Shown: positions 1-7,450, counted from the first letter of the stretch. The stretch is 13,734 nucleotides of DNA from Candidatus Stahliibacteriota bacterium (GCA_030627085.1 DAOUSS010000020.1:1-13734), one strand, 5' to 3'. Notes: generated by a model not told the origin, from the sequence alone. Program-made: numbers and translations.

Positions 1-2
1 AG

Positions 3-737
3 GAGAGAGAACTGGCAAATAAAGGTGAACCAAGAAGAGACTGCAGAGTTACTGGATGCAGCGGATGTGGAATATGTAATGGTAACCTAATACTAATTAA
101 AGATAAGAAATCAACTGGCGAGATACACTATGGAAGAGGGATAAAAAGAACAGATACCCCACCTACAAAGATACGATATAGAATTATGTATTCAAAAACC
201 GGCAACTTACGATTTATAGGACATCTGAATACAACAAAGGCGCTCATACGAGCACTTAGAAGAGCAAGTCTACCCCTTGTTTATTCGCAAGGGTACAAAC
301 CGAAGCCAAGAATTGCATTTTCACCTCCCCTTACCCTTGGATTCACTTCAAAGGTAGAGTATGTGGATGTAATTCTAAAGAGACCTGTCTCCGATATAGA
401 GATAAGACTCAAAAGGACTTTACCTGATGGACTTACCATAAATTCCGCAGAGATAGTTCCATTAAAGGTAAAATCCCTTTCATCGTCCTTTTTGCACCAG
501 AGGCTTTTTGTAAAATACGACTCATCAAAAGTGGACGAGTTTATGAAAAAGGAGATTGTGGAGATAGATGGTATAAATGTGCGCCCTGCAGTACTGGAAA
601 TAAAAAAAAGAACTGATGGTGCAGAGATACTTATGAAATTTGGTAAGATAAAACCCCTTCAACTATTTCAAGTCTTATTCAGTATCACTGAGGAGGAGGC
701 AAAACTCCTTAAGGTTGAGAGGACTGGATGGGAGTAG
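3..737 (+). CDS. B12-binding-type radical SAM protein, C-terminal part with fused DUF2344 domain (partial)
   Basis: The reading frame is open from the left edge of the window, so the first Met codon at 186 is internal and the gene begins outside. The visible 244 residues start with a CX4CX2CX2C cluster (Cys codons at 42, 57, 66 and 75). A domain beginning around the IRYRIMYSKTGNLRFIGHL segment then fits the radical-SAM-associated DUF2344 family (TIGR03936). In that family a TIGR03960-type radical SAM/B12-binding protein and this domain are often fused or adjacent. The exact reaction is not established; a link to tRNA/rRNA modification is only suspected. The four-cysteine cluster may bind an extra metal or Fe-S centre, which is inference. 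The gene ends in a TAG and converges with the amidohydrolase gene 69 nt away. The family call rests on recalled sequence character, not a search. Confidence 0.82.
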   Translation, partial: ERELANKGEPRRDCRVTGCSGCGICNGNLILIKDKKSTGEIHYGRGIKRTDTPPTKIRYRIMYSKTGNLRFIGHLNTTKALIRALRRASLPLVYSQGYKPKPRIAFSPPLTLGFTSKVEYVDVILKRPVSDIEIRLKRTLPDGLTINSAEIVPLKVKSLSSSFLHQRLFVKYDSSKVDEFMKKEIVEIDGINVRPAVLEIKKRTDGAEILMKFGKIKPLQLFQVLFSITEEEAKLLKVERTGWE

Positions 738-772
738 TATAACCATAACATATTGTGGGAGGAGTTTCCCTC

Positions 773-808
773 AACTAACCAACTAACAAACTAACCAACT
801 AACAAACT
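773..808. repeat. Short tandem repeat, 16-bp unit (two 8-mers), at a convergent gene junction
   Basis: AACTAACC and AACTAACA alternate: 773-780, 781-788, 789-796 and 797-804, plus a partial AACT at 805-808. The array fills the space between two convergent genes. Its last bases form part of the amidohydrolase stop codon (TAG on the minus strand, 807-809). Confidence 0.9.
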
Positions 809-2264
809 ATAATCTATTATATACCACTTCTCCATTTGCCATTGTCATATCTACCTTCAAATCAGGTGGAGAACCCGAAAGCACAACGAGGTCTGCTTTT
901 TTACCTTCCTTTATAGAGCCTGTAATTTCCTCATCAAAACCCGCGTAAGCAGAATTTATTGTATACATTCTCAGTGCATCGTAAAAAGAGACGCCCTCGA
1001 TAGGATGTTCCATTGCACCCTCTATTCCATATACAGGTCCTGGTGGCATGGAATCAGAGCCAAAACACACTGTACATCCTTCTTTTAATGCCGTCTTAAA
1101 CCTGTTCGTATGTAATCCTTTCTCCCCAAGTAAGTTCTCATACAACCCACCATTTTTGCCCCAATTTGCGATAAAGTTGGGTTGCATAGCGAGGATAACA
1201 CCAAGCTTCTTTGCCTTCTTTATTGCAGAAGTATCTGCCAATTCAAAGTGTTCTATTCTGTGCCTCCCGGAGTTTTCTCCTAGCTCCTTCTCATAAGCAT
1301 CCAGAACCAGTTCTATTGCCCTCTCCCCTATTGCATGGATGAATATCTGAAACCCCCTCCTGTTTGCCTCTCTTATAATTCTCTCAATCTCTTCTCTTTC
1401 GTAGTTTAGGACACCATAGGTTCTTGTTCCAGGATAAGGTAATTTAAGCGCAGCAGTCTTAGCTCCAATAGAGCCGTCTGCAAACAGCTTAATTCCACCG
1501 GTTTTAACCCACTTGCCTCTCCATGATGTTATATAATCCATATCTCTCACGGGGAGTACTGCATACACCCTTATTCTGAGACCATCTTTCTCTTCCATCT
1601 CTCTGTATACATCAAGATATCTTTTTAAGGTCATGTCATGGATCGATGTTATTCCGAGGGAGTAGGCTTTCTTCTGTGCTTTCGTGATTGCAGTCTCTAT
1701 CTCTTTCCTCTCAGGAGGAAATATCTCATTTATATATAAAACTACATCTTCAAGAAGAATGCCGGTATTATAATCTATCTTCTTCCAACCTTTCGGGATA
1801 CTTTCAAGTGCCTTCTTATTTGCAACCGCTATATGACCGCATACTCTTCTGAATATGATAGCTCTATTTGAACCCAGTTTATCCAGCTCTTCCCTTTTGG
1901 GCAACCTATTTTCTTCCCATTTTGATTCATCAAAATCCACGCAGATAAGCGGGGTAACCTTTTTCTCCTTTTCTAATCTTTCTTTTGTTATATCAAAGGC
2001 ATCTTCCAAACTTCTGGTTTTAGAAAGGTCAACCCTTGCAAGATTCAATCCTGTATCAACAAAATGAATGTGGGAATCAATAAAACCGGGAGCAAGGAAA
2101 CGGCCCTTAAGGTCCACAATCTGTGCCTCTTTTATCCCTTTTACTATACCACGGGGACCAGTCTTTTCTATTTTATCTTCCCTGATGATAACCGCTCCTG
2201 CACCATCTTTCTCCATCGTAAGAATATTTCCATTTATGAAGGCAATCATACCCTTATCAGTCAC
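807..2264 (-). CDS. Amidohydrolase, YtcJ-like (Amidohydro_3 family)
   Basis: A 485-residue metal-dependent hydrolase of the COG1574 (YtcJ-like) type, probably cytoplasmic; the substrate cannot be read from sequence. The landmarks are the HIH motif after LAPGFIDS (H65, H67), a GHIA segment (144-147), GIKLFADGS (about 257-265, with a lysine where a metal-bridging residue is expected), IHAIGER (H310), RHRIEHF (H335, H338) and GSDSM (D404). The C-terminal KADLVVLS strand closes the composite beta domain that begins at IAFINGN. The start is a GTG at 2264, because an AGGAAAG ribosome site lies just upstream. The nearest ATG (2249) has only a purine run touching it. The start overlaps the upstream methyltransferase by 8 nt, implying translational coupling. 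The protein is somewhat shorter than many relatives (about 530-560 residues) but all metal motifs appear present. Confidence 0.9.
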   Translation of the reverse strand: MTDKGMIAFINGNILTMEKDGAGAVIIREDKIEKTGPRGIVKGIKEAQIVDLKGRFLAPGFIDSHIHFVDTGLNLARVDLSKTRSLEDAFDITKERLEKEKKVTPLICVDFDESKWEENRLPKREELDKLGSNRAIIFRRVCGHIAVANKKALESIPKGWKKIDYNTGILLEDVVLYINEIFPPERKEIETAITKAQKKAYSLGITSIHDMTLKRYLDVYREMEEKDGLRIRVYAVLPVRDMDYITSWRGKWVKTGGIKLFADGSIGAKTAALKLPYPGTRTYGVLNYEREEIERIIREANRRGFQIFIHAIGERAIELVLDAYEKELGENSGRHRIEHFELADTSAIKKAKKLGVILAMQPNFIANWGKNGGLYENLLGEKGLHTNRFKTALKEGCTVCFGSDSMPPGPVYGIEGAMEHPIEGVSFYDALRMYTINSAYAGFDEEITGSIKEGKKADLVVLSGSPPDLKVDMTMANGEVVYNRL

Positions 2265-3045
2265 TTTCTTTCCTGATTATAAACATTGTGTTTTCCTCTA
2301 TCCAGGTTATTCTCTGAGGGTCAGGAAATTTCTTTTTTATATTCTCCTCAAATTTCTGTAGTGCATCGTTTAACTCTTCTTTCTTATAGAAACAAAATGT
2401 GGAATAATGGTGTTTTCTTATCTGCTCTTTGAGAAAATTAAGATTGGAGAGTCTTCTGAATTTAAAATATCTAATAGCCTGTAATTTCAGAAAAGAAACT
2501 TCTGTGATTGCTAATTTCAACTCTTCTAAATAGTAAAGCCTTTTTTCCTTTTCGTAAAATCCGGGGAAATATCTACCCCAGATATTATTTCTATTCTGAT
2601 TTCGGAGTCTTGTATATACAAAAAGATAACCATTTGATCTTAGTACCCTTGCACTCTCTTCAAGAAACATTAGTAAAGTAAAGTGATGCACGGCGTTAAA
2701 TGTAAATACACAGTCAAGCGAATTTGTAGAGATTGGAATACTCCCTCCAATTGCTCTTATTGCATAAAATTGCCTTATATTACACATAGTAAGGTATCTT
2801 TTTAACTGAAGAAGCATCTTCTGGTTTGCGTCTATACAGAAAAGAAAGAGTCTCTTTCCAAGGAATGAAAAGAGTTCCCGATCATATCTACCAGCTCCGC
2901 ATCCCACATCTGCTGCCTTTATTGTTGAAAGCCCTTCAAGGTCTTTTCTGATAAAAAATATTGGACGTCTATCTGTCGTGCGTATATCCCGATATATACC
3001 GGATATTCTCGAAAAATGTCTGTATATCTTCTCATTATTTACCAT
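2257..3045 (-). CDS. Class I SAM-dependent methyltransferase
   Basis: A 262-residue protein with a Rossmann-type methyltransferase core in its first half. Motif I is ADVGCGAGRYD (45-55), the acidic residue closing strand 2 is D72 in FCIDAN, and motif IV-like PISTNSLDCVFTFNAVHHF lies at 104-122. A strand near 139-145 (GYLFVYTRL) follows. The HHF after the motif IV strand resembles small-molecule or lipid methyltransferases of the UbiE/Methyltransf_11 group, but the substrate is not visible. The C-terminal 100 residues are basic and aromatic (WGRYFPGFY, then several KK/RR pairs) and match nothing I recognise. The ATG at 3045 lies inside the end of the ATPase gene (7-nt overlap), and the gene's own end overlaps the amidohydrolase by 8 nt. 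It is therefore the middle of a tightly coupled three-gene run. A role together with the nuclease pair is possible but unproven. Confidence 0.88.
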   Translation of the reverse strand: MVNNEKIYRHFSRISGIYRDIRTTDRRPIFFIRKDLEGLSTIKAADVGCGAGRYDRELFSFLGKRLFLFCIDANQKMLLQLKRYLTMCNIRQFYAIRAIGGSIPISTNSLDCVFTFNAVHHFTLLMFLEESARVLRSNGYLFVYTRLRNQNRNNIWGRYFPGFYEKEKRLYYLEELKLAITEVSFLKLQAIRYFKFRRLSNLNFLKEQIRKHHYSTFCFYKKEELNDALQKFEENIKKKFPDPQRITWIEENTMFIIRKESD

Positions 3046-5366
3046 AATGTTATCCAGTTAGTCTCTATTAAATTTACTCTCTCTTCCAGTATCTCTTTTT
3101 TTAGGGCTTCCTTGACCTCCTCTTTTGCAGTAAAATAGAGTATTTGCCAACCCTCATCCACTATTTTCCACAATAGTTCTATCTGTCTTTGTAGTCTCTC
3201 TATGTCAGATTTTATAAAAGGGTCATCCATAATGAAGAACCCTTTCTTTAATAGTTCTCCCCCAAGCGCAAGTCTTATAGATAAATATAACTGATCATAG
3301 GCACCACCTGAAAGTTTTAAGGCATCAAGTACATTCTTATTTTTCGTATGCACAAGCACCTTCTTTTCTTGTGTTGATGTATCAATATCAACTGTTGTGT
3401 ACAACCCATCAGTAATGCGAGAGAAATACTTTGAGACACTACTTCCCTTCCCAAAAAATCTGGATATCTTTCTTTCTTCCTCTTCCTCTATCTCTTCAAA
3501 TAAACGCATGACAGAGAGAACATTCTCTACATTCTTTTCAATATCAACAACAAATTCCTGTAGCATCTTTTGCACAAAAGAAAGTTCTCTAAGGGTGCCA
3601 CAGCATAACTCCTTCTTCAGCACATTCTGCGCTTCCCTTTCAATCTGTTTCAGATTATCCTCCCACTCTCTGCGTTTTTTCTCAAATTCCTCCTTCTCGT
3701 CCTCAATCATCTCTTTCTTCTGGTGTAATTCTCCCTTTCGAACATCACTATATTTTACTTCCACAGCTTTATCCCTGTAAGCCTCAAGATCTGAGACGCT
3801 CCTCTCCCAGTAGGCTATTATTTCATTTTTGTCGCTATAGCCACCTTTACCAAACAGTGACCCTAATACAGCAGTATATTCCCTGACTGTGTTTTCAAGT
3901 TCTAATTTCTCCTCAAGTCTTTCTCTGTATTCCTTCAAACTCTCAACATTTGACCTTCTTTTGATCTCCTCTATAGAGACTTCACAATCTCTTCTTTTTC
4001 CTTCAAGTCCACGAATCCTCCCTTTAATTCCCTCTATTTCCCTTTCAAGCAGACTTGTATTCCCCTCAAGATTCCTTGCTTGTATCTCATTTTCTTCAAA
4101 TTTTTCTTTAAACCTCTGAACAAGGGAGAGAATGCCCTCCATAGAATCTGAAGAAATGTCAACTGGAGCCAGACTGATTCTTATCTTCTCAAATAGCTTT
4201 GAGAGACTTGTATTTATCCTTGATGCTCTGATTAGCTGGGCAGAAAAGTAGATCATATTGGCAAAAAATAACACCAAGAATATCCTGAAGATAAGCAAGG
4301 GTCTTATTATAGTTCCTATAAGGGACAGCGCAAAGAGAAAAACAGATATTATTGCCAGAGGTTTTTCCCCTGAAATCTTTGCCTTTATTTGTACCAGCCT
4401 TTCACTCAACTCTTCATATCTCTTCATATCAATCTGTTCTTCTTCTAATATCTTTCTTCTTTCATTCAATACTCTCAGATGCTTCTCACTCTCCTCCCTA
4501 CTTCTTTTGCGGTTTTTTAATTCCTCATCCTTGGTTTTCAGGTCACTTAAGTGTTTCTTTATCTCCTCGTTTGCGTTCTGGATATCTCTTTCTAAATCTC
4601 GGAACTTTCTCTCATCATCTTCGTTGTATAATTCTAATTTCTTCAATTCCTTCAAAGCATCCTTTAATCTCTTCAGCGCTTCTATTCCTTTTTCGTATTT
4701 TTCACGCCTCTGGGCATCTTCAAGATTGGAGAGTTCAACATCAACCCTTTGCAACTCTTCACTCATATCTTCAATCGTTCTCTCTACCTTATCCAATCCT
4801 TCACTTTCTACAGCCTTCTTTAAATCTTCAATTGTCTTTATTAATGTCTTTGCATGTTCCACCCTTGACTGTAATTTTTCATCTGTTTCCCTGTCTGATA
4901 ACCTTCCACTGCTGTCAGGTCTGGTTAATTTCCCTATCTCTCTTAATCTATTCTTTACTGCTATAATCTTCTTGCTTTTAAGACCTGTCAATCTATCTGT
5001 TACACCAGTATAGAAAGTTTCCTCTTCAGCGATAGACAGGTCACTGTTTCTTATTATAAATATATTGCGCCATTCCTGGGGTGAAAGTCCAATAAGAGAA
5101 ATCAGGTCACCTTCTTCAGGGAACTTAACATCTTTCCCCTCATTTTCAATTATCGCATAACCTTCTGGATTATTATCCACTCTGTCTATTCCCTTAAATA
5201 CATTTTTTGTCGCCTTTTTTGAAAGAAGTACTCTCACAAGCCCATCTATAGTAAGTGTTTTACCCTCCTCATTTCTGCCAAAGAAGAGGTTAAAATCCCC
5301 GAGAACTACCCTTTTAGAGTCTGTTAGGGGACCATATCTGTATATACGAAATTCCTTTACACGCAT
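3039..5366 (-). CDS. yhaN: SMC/Rad50-like ATPase with central membrane hairpin (YhaN-type)
   Basis: A 775-residue ABC-type ATPase, predicted partner of the Mre11-like nuclease encoded just upstream. The Walker A is GRNEEGKT (30-37) after a beta strand typical of Rad50/RecF proteins. A long charged coiled coil follows (about 165-330). Then come two hydrophobic stretches (about 336-354 and 357-379) separated only by an Arg-Pro turn, a second coiled coil (about 385-635), the signature LSGGAYDQ (685-692) and the Walker B FFIMDDPF (710-717). No CXXC zinc hook is present; the hairpin sits where Rad50/SbcC carries it. This architecture, and the DDPF ending, fit the COG4717 YhaN-like group rather than SbcC. 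The ATG at 5366 is preferred because it gives the expected MRVKEFRIYRYG start. A GTG at 5396 would add ten residues that are merely translated from the CACAAAG repeat. The role in DNA end processing is inferred from the family. Confidence 0.88.
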   Translation of the reverse strand: MRVKEFRIYRYGPLTDSKRVVLGDFNLFFGRNEEGKTLTIDGLVRVLLSKKATKNVFKGIDRVDNNPEGYAIIENEGKDVKFPEEGDLISLIGLSPQEWRNIFIIRNSDLSIAEEETFYTGVTDRLTGLKSKKIIAVKNRLREIGKLTRPDSSGRLSDRETDEKLQSRVEHAKTLIKTIEDLKKAVESEGLDKVERTIEDMSEELQRVDVELSNLEDAQRREKYEKGIEALKRLKDALKELKKLELYNEDDERKFRDLERDIQNANEEIKKHLSDLKTKDEELKNRKRSREESEKHLRVLNERRKILEEEQIDMKRYEELSERLVQIKAKISGEKPLAIISVFLFALSLIGTIIRPLLIFRIFLVLFFANMIYFSAQLIRASRINTSLSKLFEKIRISLAPVDISSDSMEGILSLVQRFKEKFEENEIQARNLEGNTSLLEREIEGIKGRIRGLEGKRRDCEVSIEEIKRRSNVESLKEYRERLEEKLELENTVREYTAVLGSLFGKGGYSDKNEIIAYWERSVSDLEAYRDKAVEVKYSDVRKGELHQKKEMIEDEKEEFEKKRREWEDNLKQIEREAQNVLKKELCCGTLRELSFVQKMLQEFVVDIEKNVENVLSVMRLFEEIEEEEERKISRFFGKGSSVSKYFSRITDGLYTTVDIDTSTQEKKVLVHTKNKNVLDALKLSGGAYDQLYLSIRLALGGELLKKGFFIMDDPFIKSDIERLQRQIELLWKIVDEGWQILYFTAKEEVKEALKKEILEERVNLIETNWITLW

Positions 5367-5384
5367 AAACACATTTTTGTTCAC

Positions 5385-5464
5385 CACAAAGCACACAAAG
5401 AGATATTGTGAAAGAGATATTATTTTATTTATAAAAACTTTGTGTCCTTTGTGAACTTTGTGGT
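5385..5464. repeat. Inverted pair of 9-bp-period CACAAAG/CTTTGTG repeats
   Basis: On the plus strand CACAAAG occurs at 5385-5391 and 5394-5400 (9-bp period). The opposite orientation occurs as three 9-mers at 5436-5444, 5445-5453 and 5454-5462 (AACTTTGTG, TCCTTTGTG, AACTTTGTG). Together they flank an AT-rich centre and could form a stem-loop. They occupy the whole gap between the nuclease and ATPase genes. Confidence 0.8.
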
Positions 5465-5472
5465 CAAATTTT

Positions 5473-6525
5473 TCAATCCATCACCATAGCCCTTACCGCA
5501 ATCTCTCTAAGCATCTTTTTTTTCTCCTCCGGATAGGAGGAAAGTTTTTCTTCAAATGCTTTGAATAGATCATCTTCGAGTACATTCTGTACATCGTTTA
5601 CTCTAAAGTTTTCTTCTACTATATTTATATCCTTTGCTGTTTCTCGTAGAAGAGAGTGGAATTCAGTTTCGGTCATCTTGAATTTTTTACCATTGATTGC
5701 ACCATCCACTGTAAGTATCACTGCAGAGAGAGGATGAAGACCTGAAAGACCCTTTTTTACTGTTTTGAGTGGGTGTTCACTAACGGTTGGGTCAAGTGTT
5801 ATGGTGACCTCTTCATAGTGTGGTGTATCAATATTATACTCTTTTGGAGGACTGCCTACTTCAAATATATTTACCTTTCTTATTCCTGTTTCTTTTTTTG
5901 TTATAGAGATTGGAGAACCTGAATAGACGAAGTAACCACCATTTTCAAGTTTTCTAACAAGGAATTTGGTATGAAAGTGCCCAGCAAGAATATAGTCAAT
6001 ATTAAAGCCTTCAAGATATGAGAGCTTGAGAGGCATGTATCTACCTGTTCCTTCATTACCAAATTCGTCCCGCGAGAAGAATACATCAAGCACTTCACCA
6101 TGATACAATAATATATTTTTCCTATCAGCTGCAAAAACATCCTTTAATGAGCGAATTTTTGAGAGTAATTCCTCTGAAGTAATCTGTTCAAATGGCAATC
6201 CAACAATCCTTACACCTTCATATTTTTCTAAAGTAGCTGTATTTGAGAGTATCGTTATCTCGTCTCCAAAATATAACCCTTCCCCATACGAATCCTTGTC
6301 GTGGTTACCAGGAATTATGATTGTATCAAATCCTGTATTAGAAAAGATACTTCGTATACCCGGACGGAGGGACTCGGCATCGATACCACTATCAAAAAGG
6401 TCGCCACTTATAATGAGAAGGTCAACATTCTCATCCCTGGCGACCCGAACGATAGTCTTAAGGGCATCCCATCGGCTGTCCTTTTCAGTTTGGAGATGAA
6501 GGTCTGCAGTATGAAGTATTCGCAT
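5473..6525 (-). CDS. Mre11/SbcD-like DNA repair exonuclease (YhaO-type)
   Basis: A 350-residue calcineurin-like metallophosphoesterase of the SbcD/Mre11/YhaO group, expected to be a Mn-dependent nuclease acting on DNA ends with an SMC-like ATPase. All five phosphoesterase motifs are visible: DLH with D8 and H10, GDLFD (41-45), GNHD (73-76), YHGE (H142) and GHFH (182-185). The YSGSP segment (201-205) is the usual strand following the last motif. A C-terminal tail (about 225-350) would form the capping and ATPase-binding part. The length is typical for bacterial family members. The start ATG at 6525 begins the characteristic MRILHTADLHL; no clear ribosome site precedes it, only an A-rich leader. 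The next gene downstream, after a 106-nt repeat-filled gap, is the YhaN-like ATPase, which supports the complex assignment. Confidence 0.92.
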   Translation of the reverse strand: MRILHTADLHLQTEKDSRWDALKTIVRVARDENVDLLIISGDLFDSGIDAESLRPGIRSIFSNTGFDTIIIPGNHDKDSYGEGLYFGDEITILSNTATLEKYEGVRIVGLPFEQITSEELLSKIRSLKDVFAADRKNILLYHGEVLDVFFSRDEFGNEGTGRYMPLKLSYLEGFNIDYILAGHFHTKFLVRKLENGGYFVYSGSPISITKKETGIRKVNIFEVGSPPKEYNIDTPHYEEVTITLDPTVSEHPLKTVKKGLSGLHPLSAVILTVDGAINGKKFKMTETEFHSLLRETAKDINIVEENFRVNDVQNVLEDDLFKAFEEKLSSYPEEKKKMLREIAVRAMVMD

Positions 6526-6601
6526 AGGTTTTTGTTTTTTGGACGCAGATTTGTCAACGGATTACACGGATTAAACTGATTATTTATTTCAAATTGTAGG
6601 C

Positions 6602-6616
6602 ACAAATTCAATTTGT
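6602..6616. repeat. Perfect 7+1+7 palindrome upstream of the nuclease gene
   Basis: ACAAATT-C-AATTTGT is exactly self-complementary around a central C. It lies 77 bp upstream of the SbcD-like start codon and could be an operator, but no regulator or clear promoter elements support this. Confidence 0.35.
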
Positions 6617-6631
6617 ACTGTTGTCTGCACG

Positions 6632-6665
6632 GTTAATTTATTTTTTTAACAGGGAACTAAAGAGA
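6632..6665. repeat. Direct repeat copy A (partner at 6760-6794)
   Basis: Copy A reads GTTAATTTA, a T run, then AACAGGGAACTAAAGAGA. Copy B at 6760-6794 differs by one extra base and a few substitutions. The inner TTAACAGGGA (6646-6655) is also an exact inverted match to TCCCTGTTAA at 6755-6764. Confidence 0.8.
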
Positions 6666-6754
6666 TTGCTTGCCCGCCGTCAGGCAGGGAAGAGATTTTT
6701 TTCATACATATCTTTATTTCTCTTATGTTGGAGACACTTCGTGTTCTCTTCCGA

Positions 6755-6794
6755 TCCCTGTTAATTTAGTTTTTTCAACAGGGAAGTTAAGAGA
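6755..6794. repeat. Direct repeat copy B with an 8-bp perfect hairpin
   Basis: TCCCTGTT (6755-6762) pairs exactly with AACAGGGA (6777-6784) across a 14-nt AT-rich loop. The block 6760-6794 repeats copy A. A second small hairpin lies just left of it: GAGACAC at 6731-6737 and GTGTTCTC at 6741-6748, loop TTC, with one bulged T. Confidence 0.75.
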
Positions 6795-6833
6795 CCGAAA
6801 GAGAACTCTTTATTTATCTGCGTTCCCAAAATG

Positions 6834-6853
6834 AAATCAGCGTAAATCAGCGT
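6834..6853. repeat. Two exact 10-bp repeats abutting a stop codon
   Basis: AAATCAGCGT occurs at 6834-6843 and 6844-6853. The minus-strand stop codon of the zinc-ribbon gene starts at the very next base (6854). Confidence 0.85.
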
Positions 6854-7327
6854 CTACACTGCAAATTCTGATACTATCTTCCCACCGCTTGTGAGGCACG
6901 AGTATCTACAGCCATACCTTGAGCATATACAAATTGAATCTCTAGCATCTAGTTCCTCTGTCAGATACATATATACTATATCTGCACCGCATTTGCAGGG
7001 TGAAAATACCTCCAGTTCTACCCCACATTCAGGGCAGAGAAAAGTAACAATCTCTCCCTTTTTCATACTTTCGTCCATTACCTTTCTATTGTCACCCTGG
7101 TACGGTGAGAGACTGACCATTACCTTACCCTTTTTTCTCTTTGCAATAAGATTTATCGCTCTATTGCCGTTCCATATTTCTTCTCCCCTTACAAGGTTGT
7201 GACCATTCTTGCAGTATACCTGTGTTATGAGAATCTTCTTCTCTTTCACTACAACCTTCGCCTTTGCAGGAAAGGTTACACTTTTCGGAAAGATAAGTCT
7301 TCCTTCTTTATCAAACCTTTCTTCCAT
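6854..7327 (-). CDS. Hypothetical cysteine-rich (zinc-ribbon-like) protein
   Basis: A 157-residue protein that I do not recognise. The first 35 residues look like a beta-rich lead (FDKEGRLIFPKSVTF, KAKVVVKEKKILIT). The metal-binding candidates are CKNGH (C39, H43), CPEC (98-101), CKC (111-113) and a final CIC-x4-C-x3-C group (C133, C135, C140, C144). Spacing of CPEC and CKC fits one zinc ribbon, and the last cluster could form a second site. There is no signal peptide or membrane segment, so it is probably cytoplasmic. The ATG at 7327 is preceded by AGGGGG at a 3-nt spacing and by a near-consensus promoter at 7357-7385. It stands first in the minus-strand block, 328 bp before the nuclease gene. 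Whether it belongs to the same transcript is unclear. A regulatory or nucleic-acid-binding role is only a guess. Confidence 0.75.
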   Translation of the reverse strand: MEERFDKEGRLIFPKSVTFPAKAKVVVKEKKILITQVYCKNGHNLVRGEEIWNGNRAINLIAKRKKGKVMVSLSPYQGDNRKVMDESMKKGEIVTFLCPECGVELEVFSPCKCGADIVYMYLTEELDARDSICICSRYGCRYSCLTSGGKIVSEFAV

Positions 7328-7356
7328 TTGCCCCCTGAAAAAATTCTATTGTAACT

Positions 7357-7385
7357 ATTATAGCATAAAAACTGTTATAAGTCAA
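7357..7385 (-). promoter_or_regulatory. Sigma-70-type promoter for the zinc-ribbon gene
   Basis: On the minus strand TTGACT (-35, 7380-7385) and TATAAT (-10, 7357-7362) are separated by exactly 17 bp. The likely transcript start near 7350 leaves a leader of about 22 nt containing the AGGGGG ribosome site. One mismatch from consensus. Confidence 0.85.
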
Positions 7386-7413
7386 GAGATTTCTGGTGCG
7401 GGAATTCCGAAAC

Positions 7414-7450
7414 GGGGGAAAATGGGGATAGCGACCATTTATTTACCCCC
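7414..7450. repeat. REP-like hairpin next to transposase remnant
   Basis: GGGGG (7414-7418) and AAATGG (7420-7425) pair with CCATTT (7435-7440) and CCCCC (7446-7450), leaving a 9-nt loop and a 5-nt internal bulge. The minus-strand sequence around the loop (ATGGTCGCTATCCCC) is of the kind often seen beside REP-associated transposases. It overlaps the stop of the remnant described next. Confidence 0.6.

Larger units (their letters stand above)
6526..6853. other. Gene-free 328-bp spacer built from several repeat families
   Basis: No coding region is seen. From left to right it contains three 9-mers (6557-6583, ACGGATTAC type), a 15-nt perfect palindrome (6602-6616), and one copy of a 34-bp direct repeat (6632-6665). 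These are followed by a G+C-rich dyad around 6671-6688, a hairpin at 6731-6748, a second repeat copy containing a hairpin (6755-6794) and two 10-mers (6834-6853) touching the next gene's stop codon. No convincing promoter for the nuclease gene is visible. Confidence 0.75.

Noticed and set aside
757..770. GGGA/TCCC dyad between the convergent genes as a bidirectional terminator
   Set aside because: Only a 4-bp stem and no T run on either side.
773..808. AACTAAC array as a CRISPR
   Set aside because: Units are contiguous 8-mers with no spacers and no cas genes nearby.
4258..5013. Long plus-strand open frame (251 codons) opposite the YhaN-like ATPase
   Set aside because: Its Ser/Phe/Leu-rich composition is the mirror of the Glu/Lys-rich coiled coil on the true strand; no ribosome site or domain.
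6552..6557. Perfect TTGACA (minus strand) just upstream of the nuclease gene
   Set aside because: No -10-like hexamer lies 16-18 bp downstream; the hexamer arises from the edge of the 9-bp repeat.
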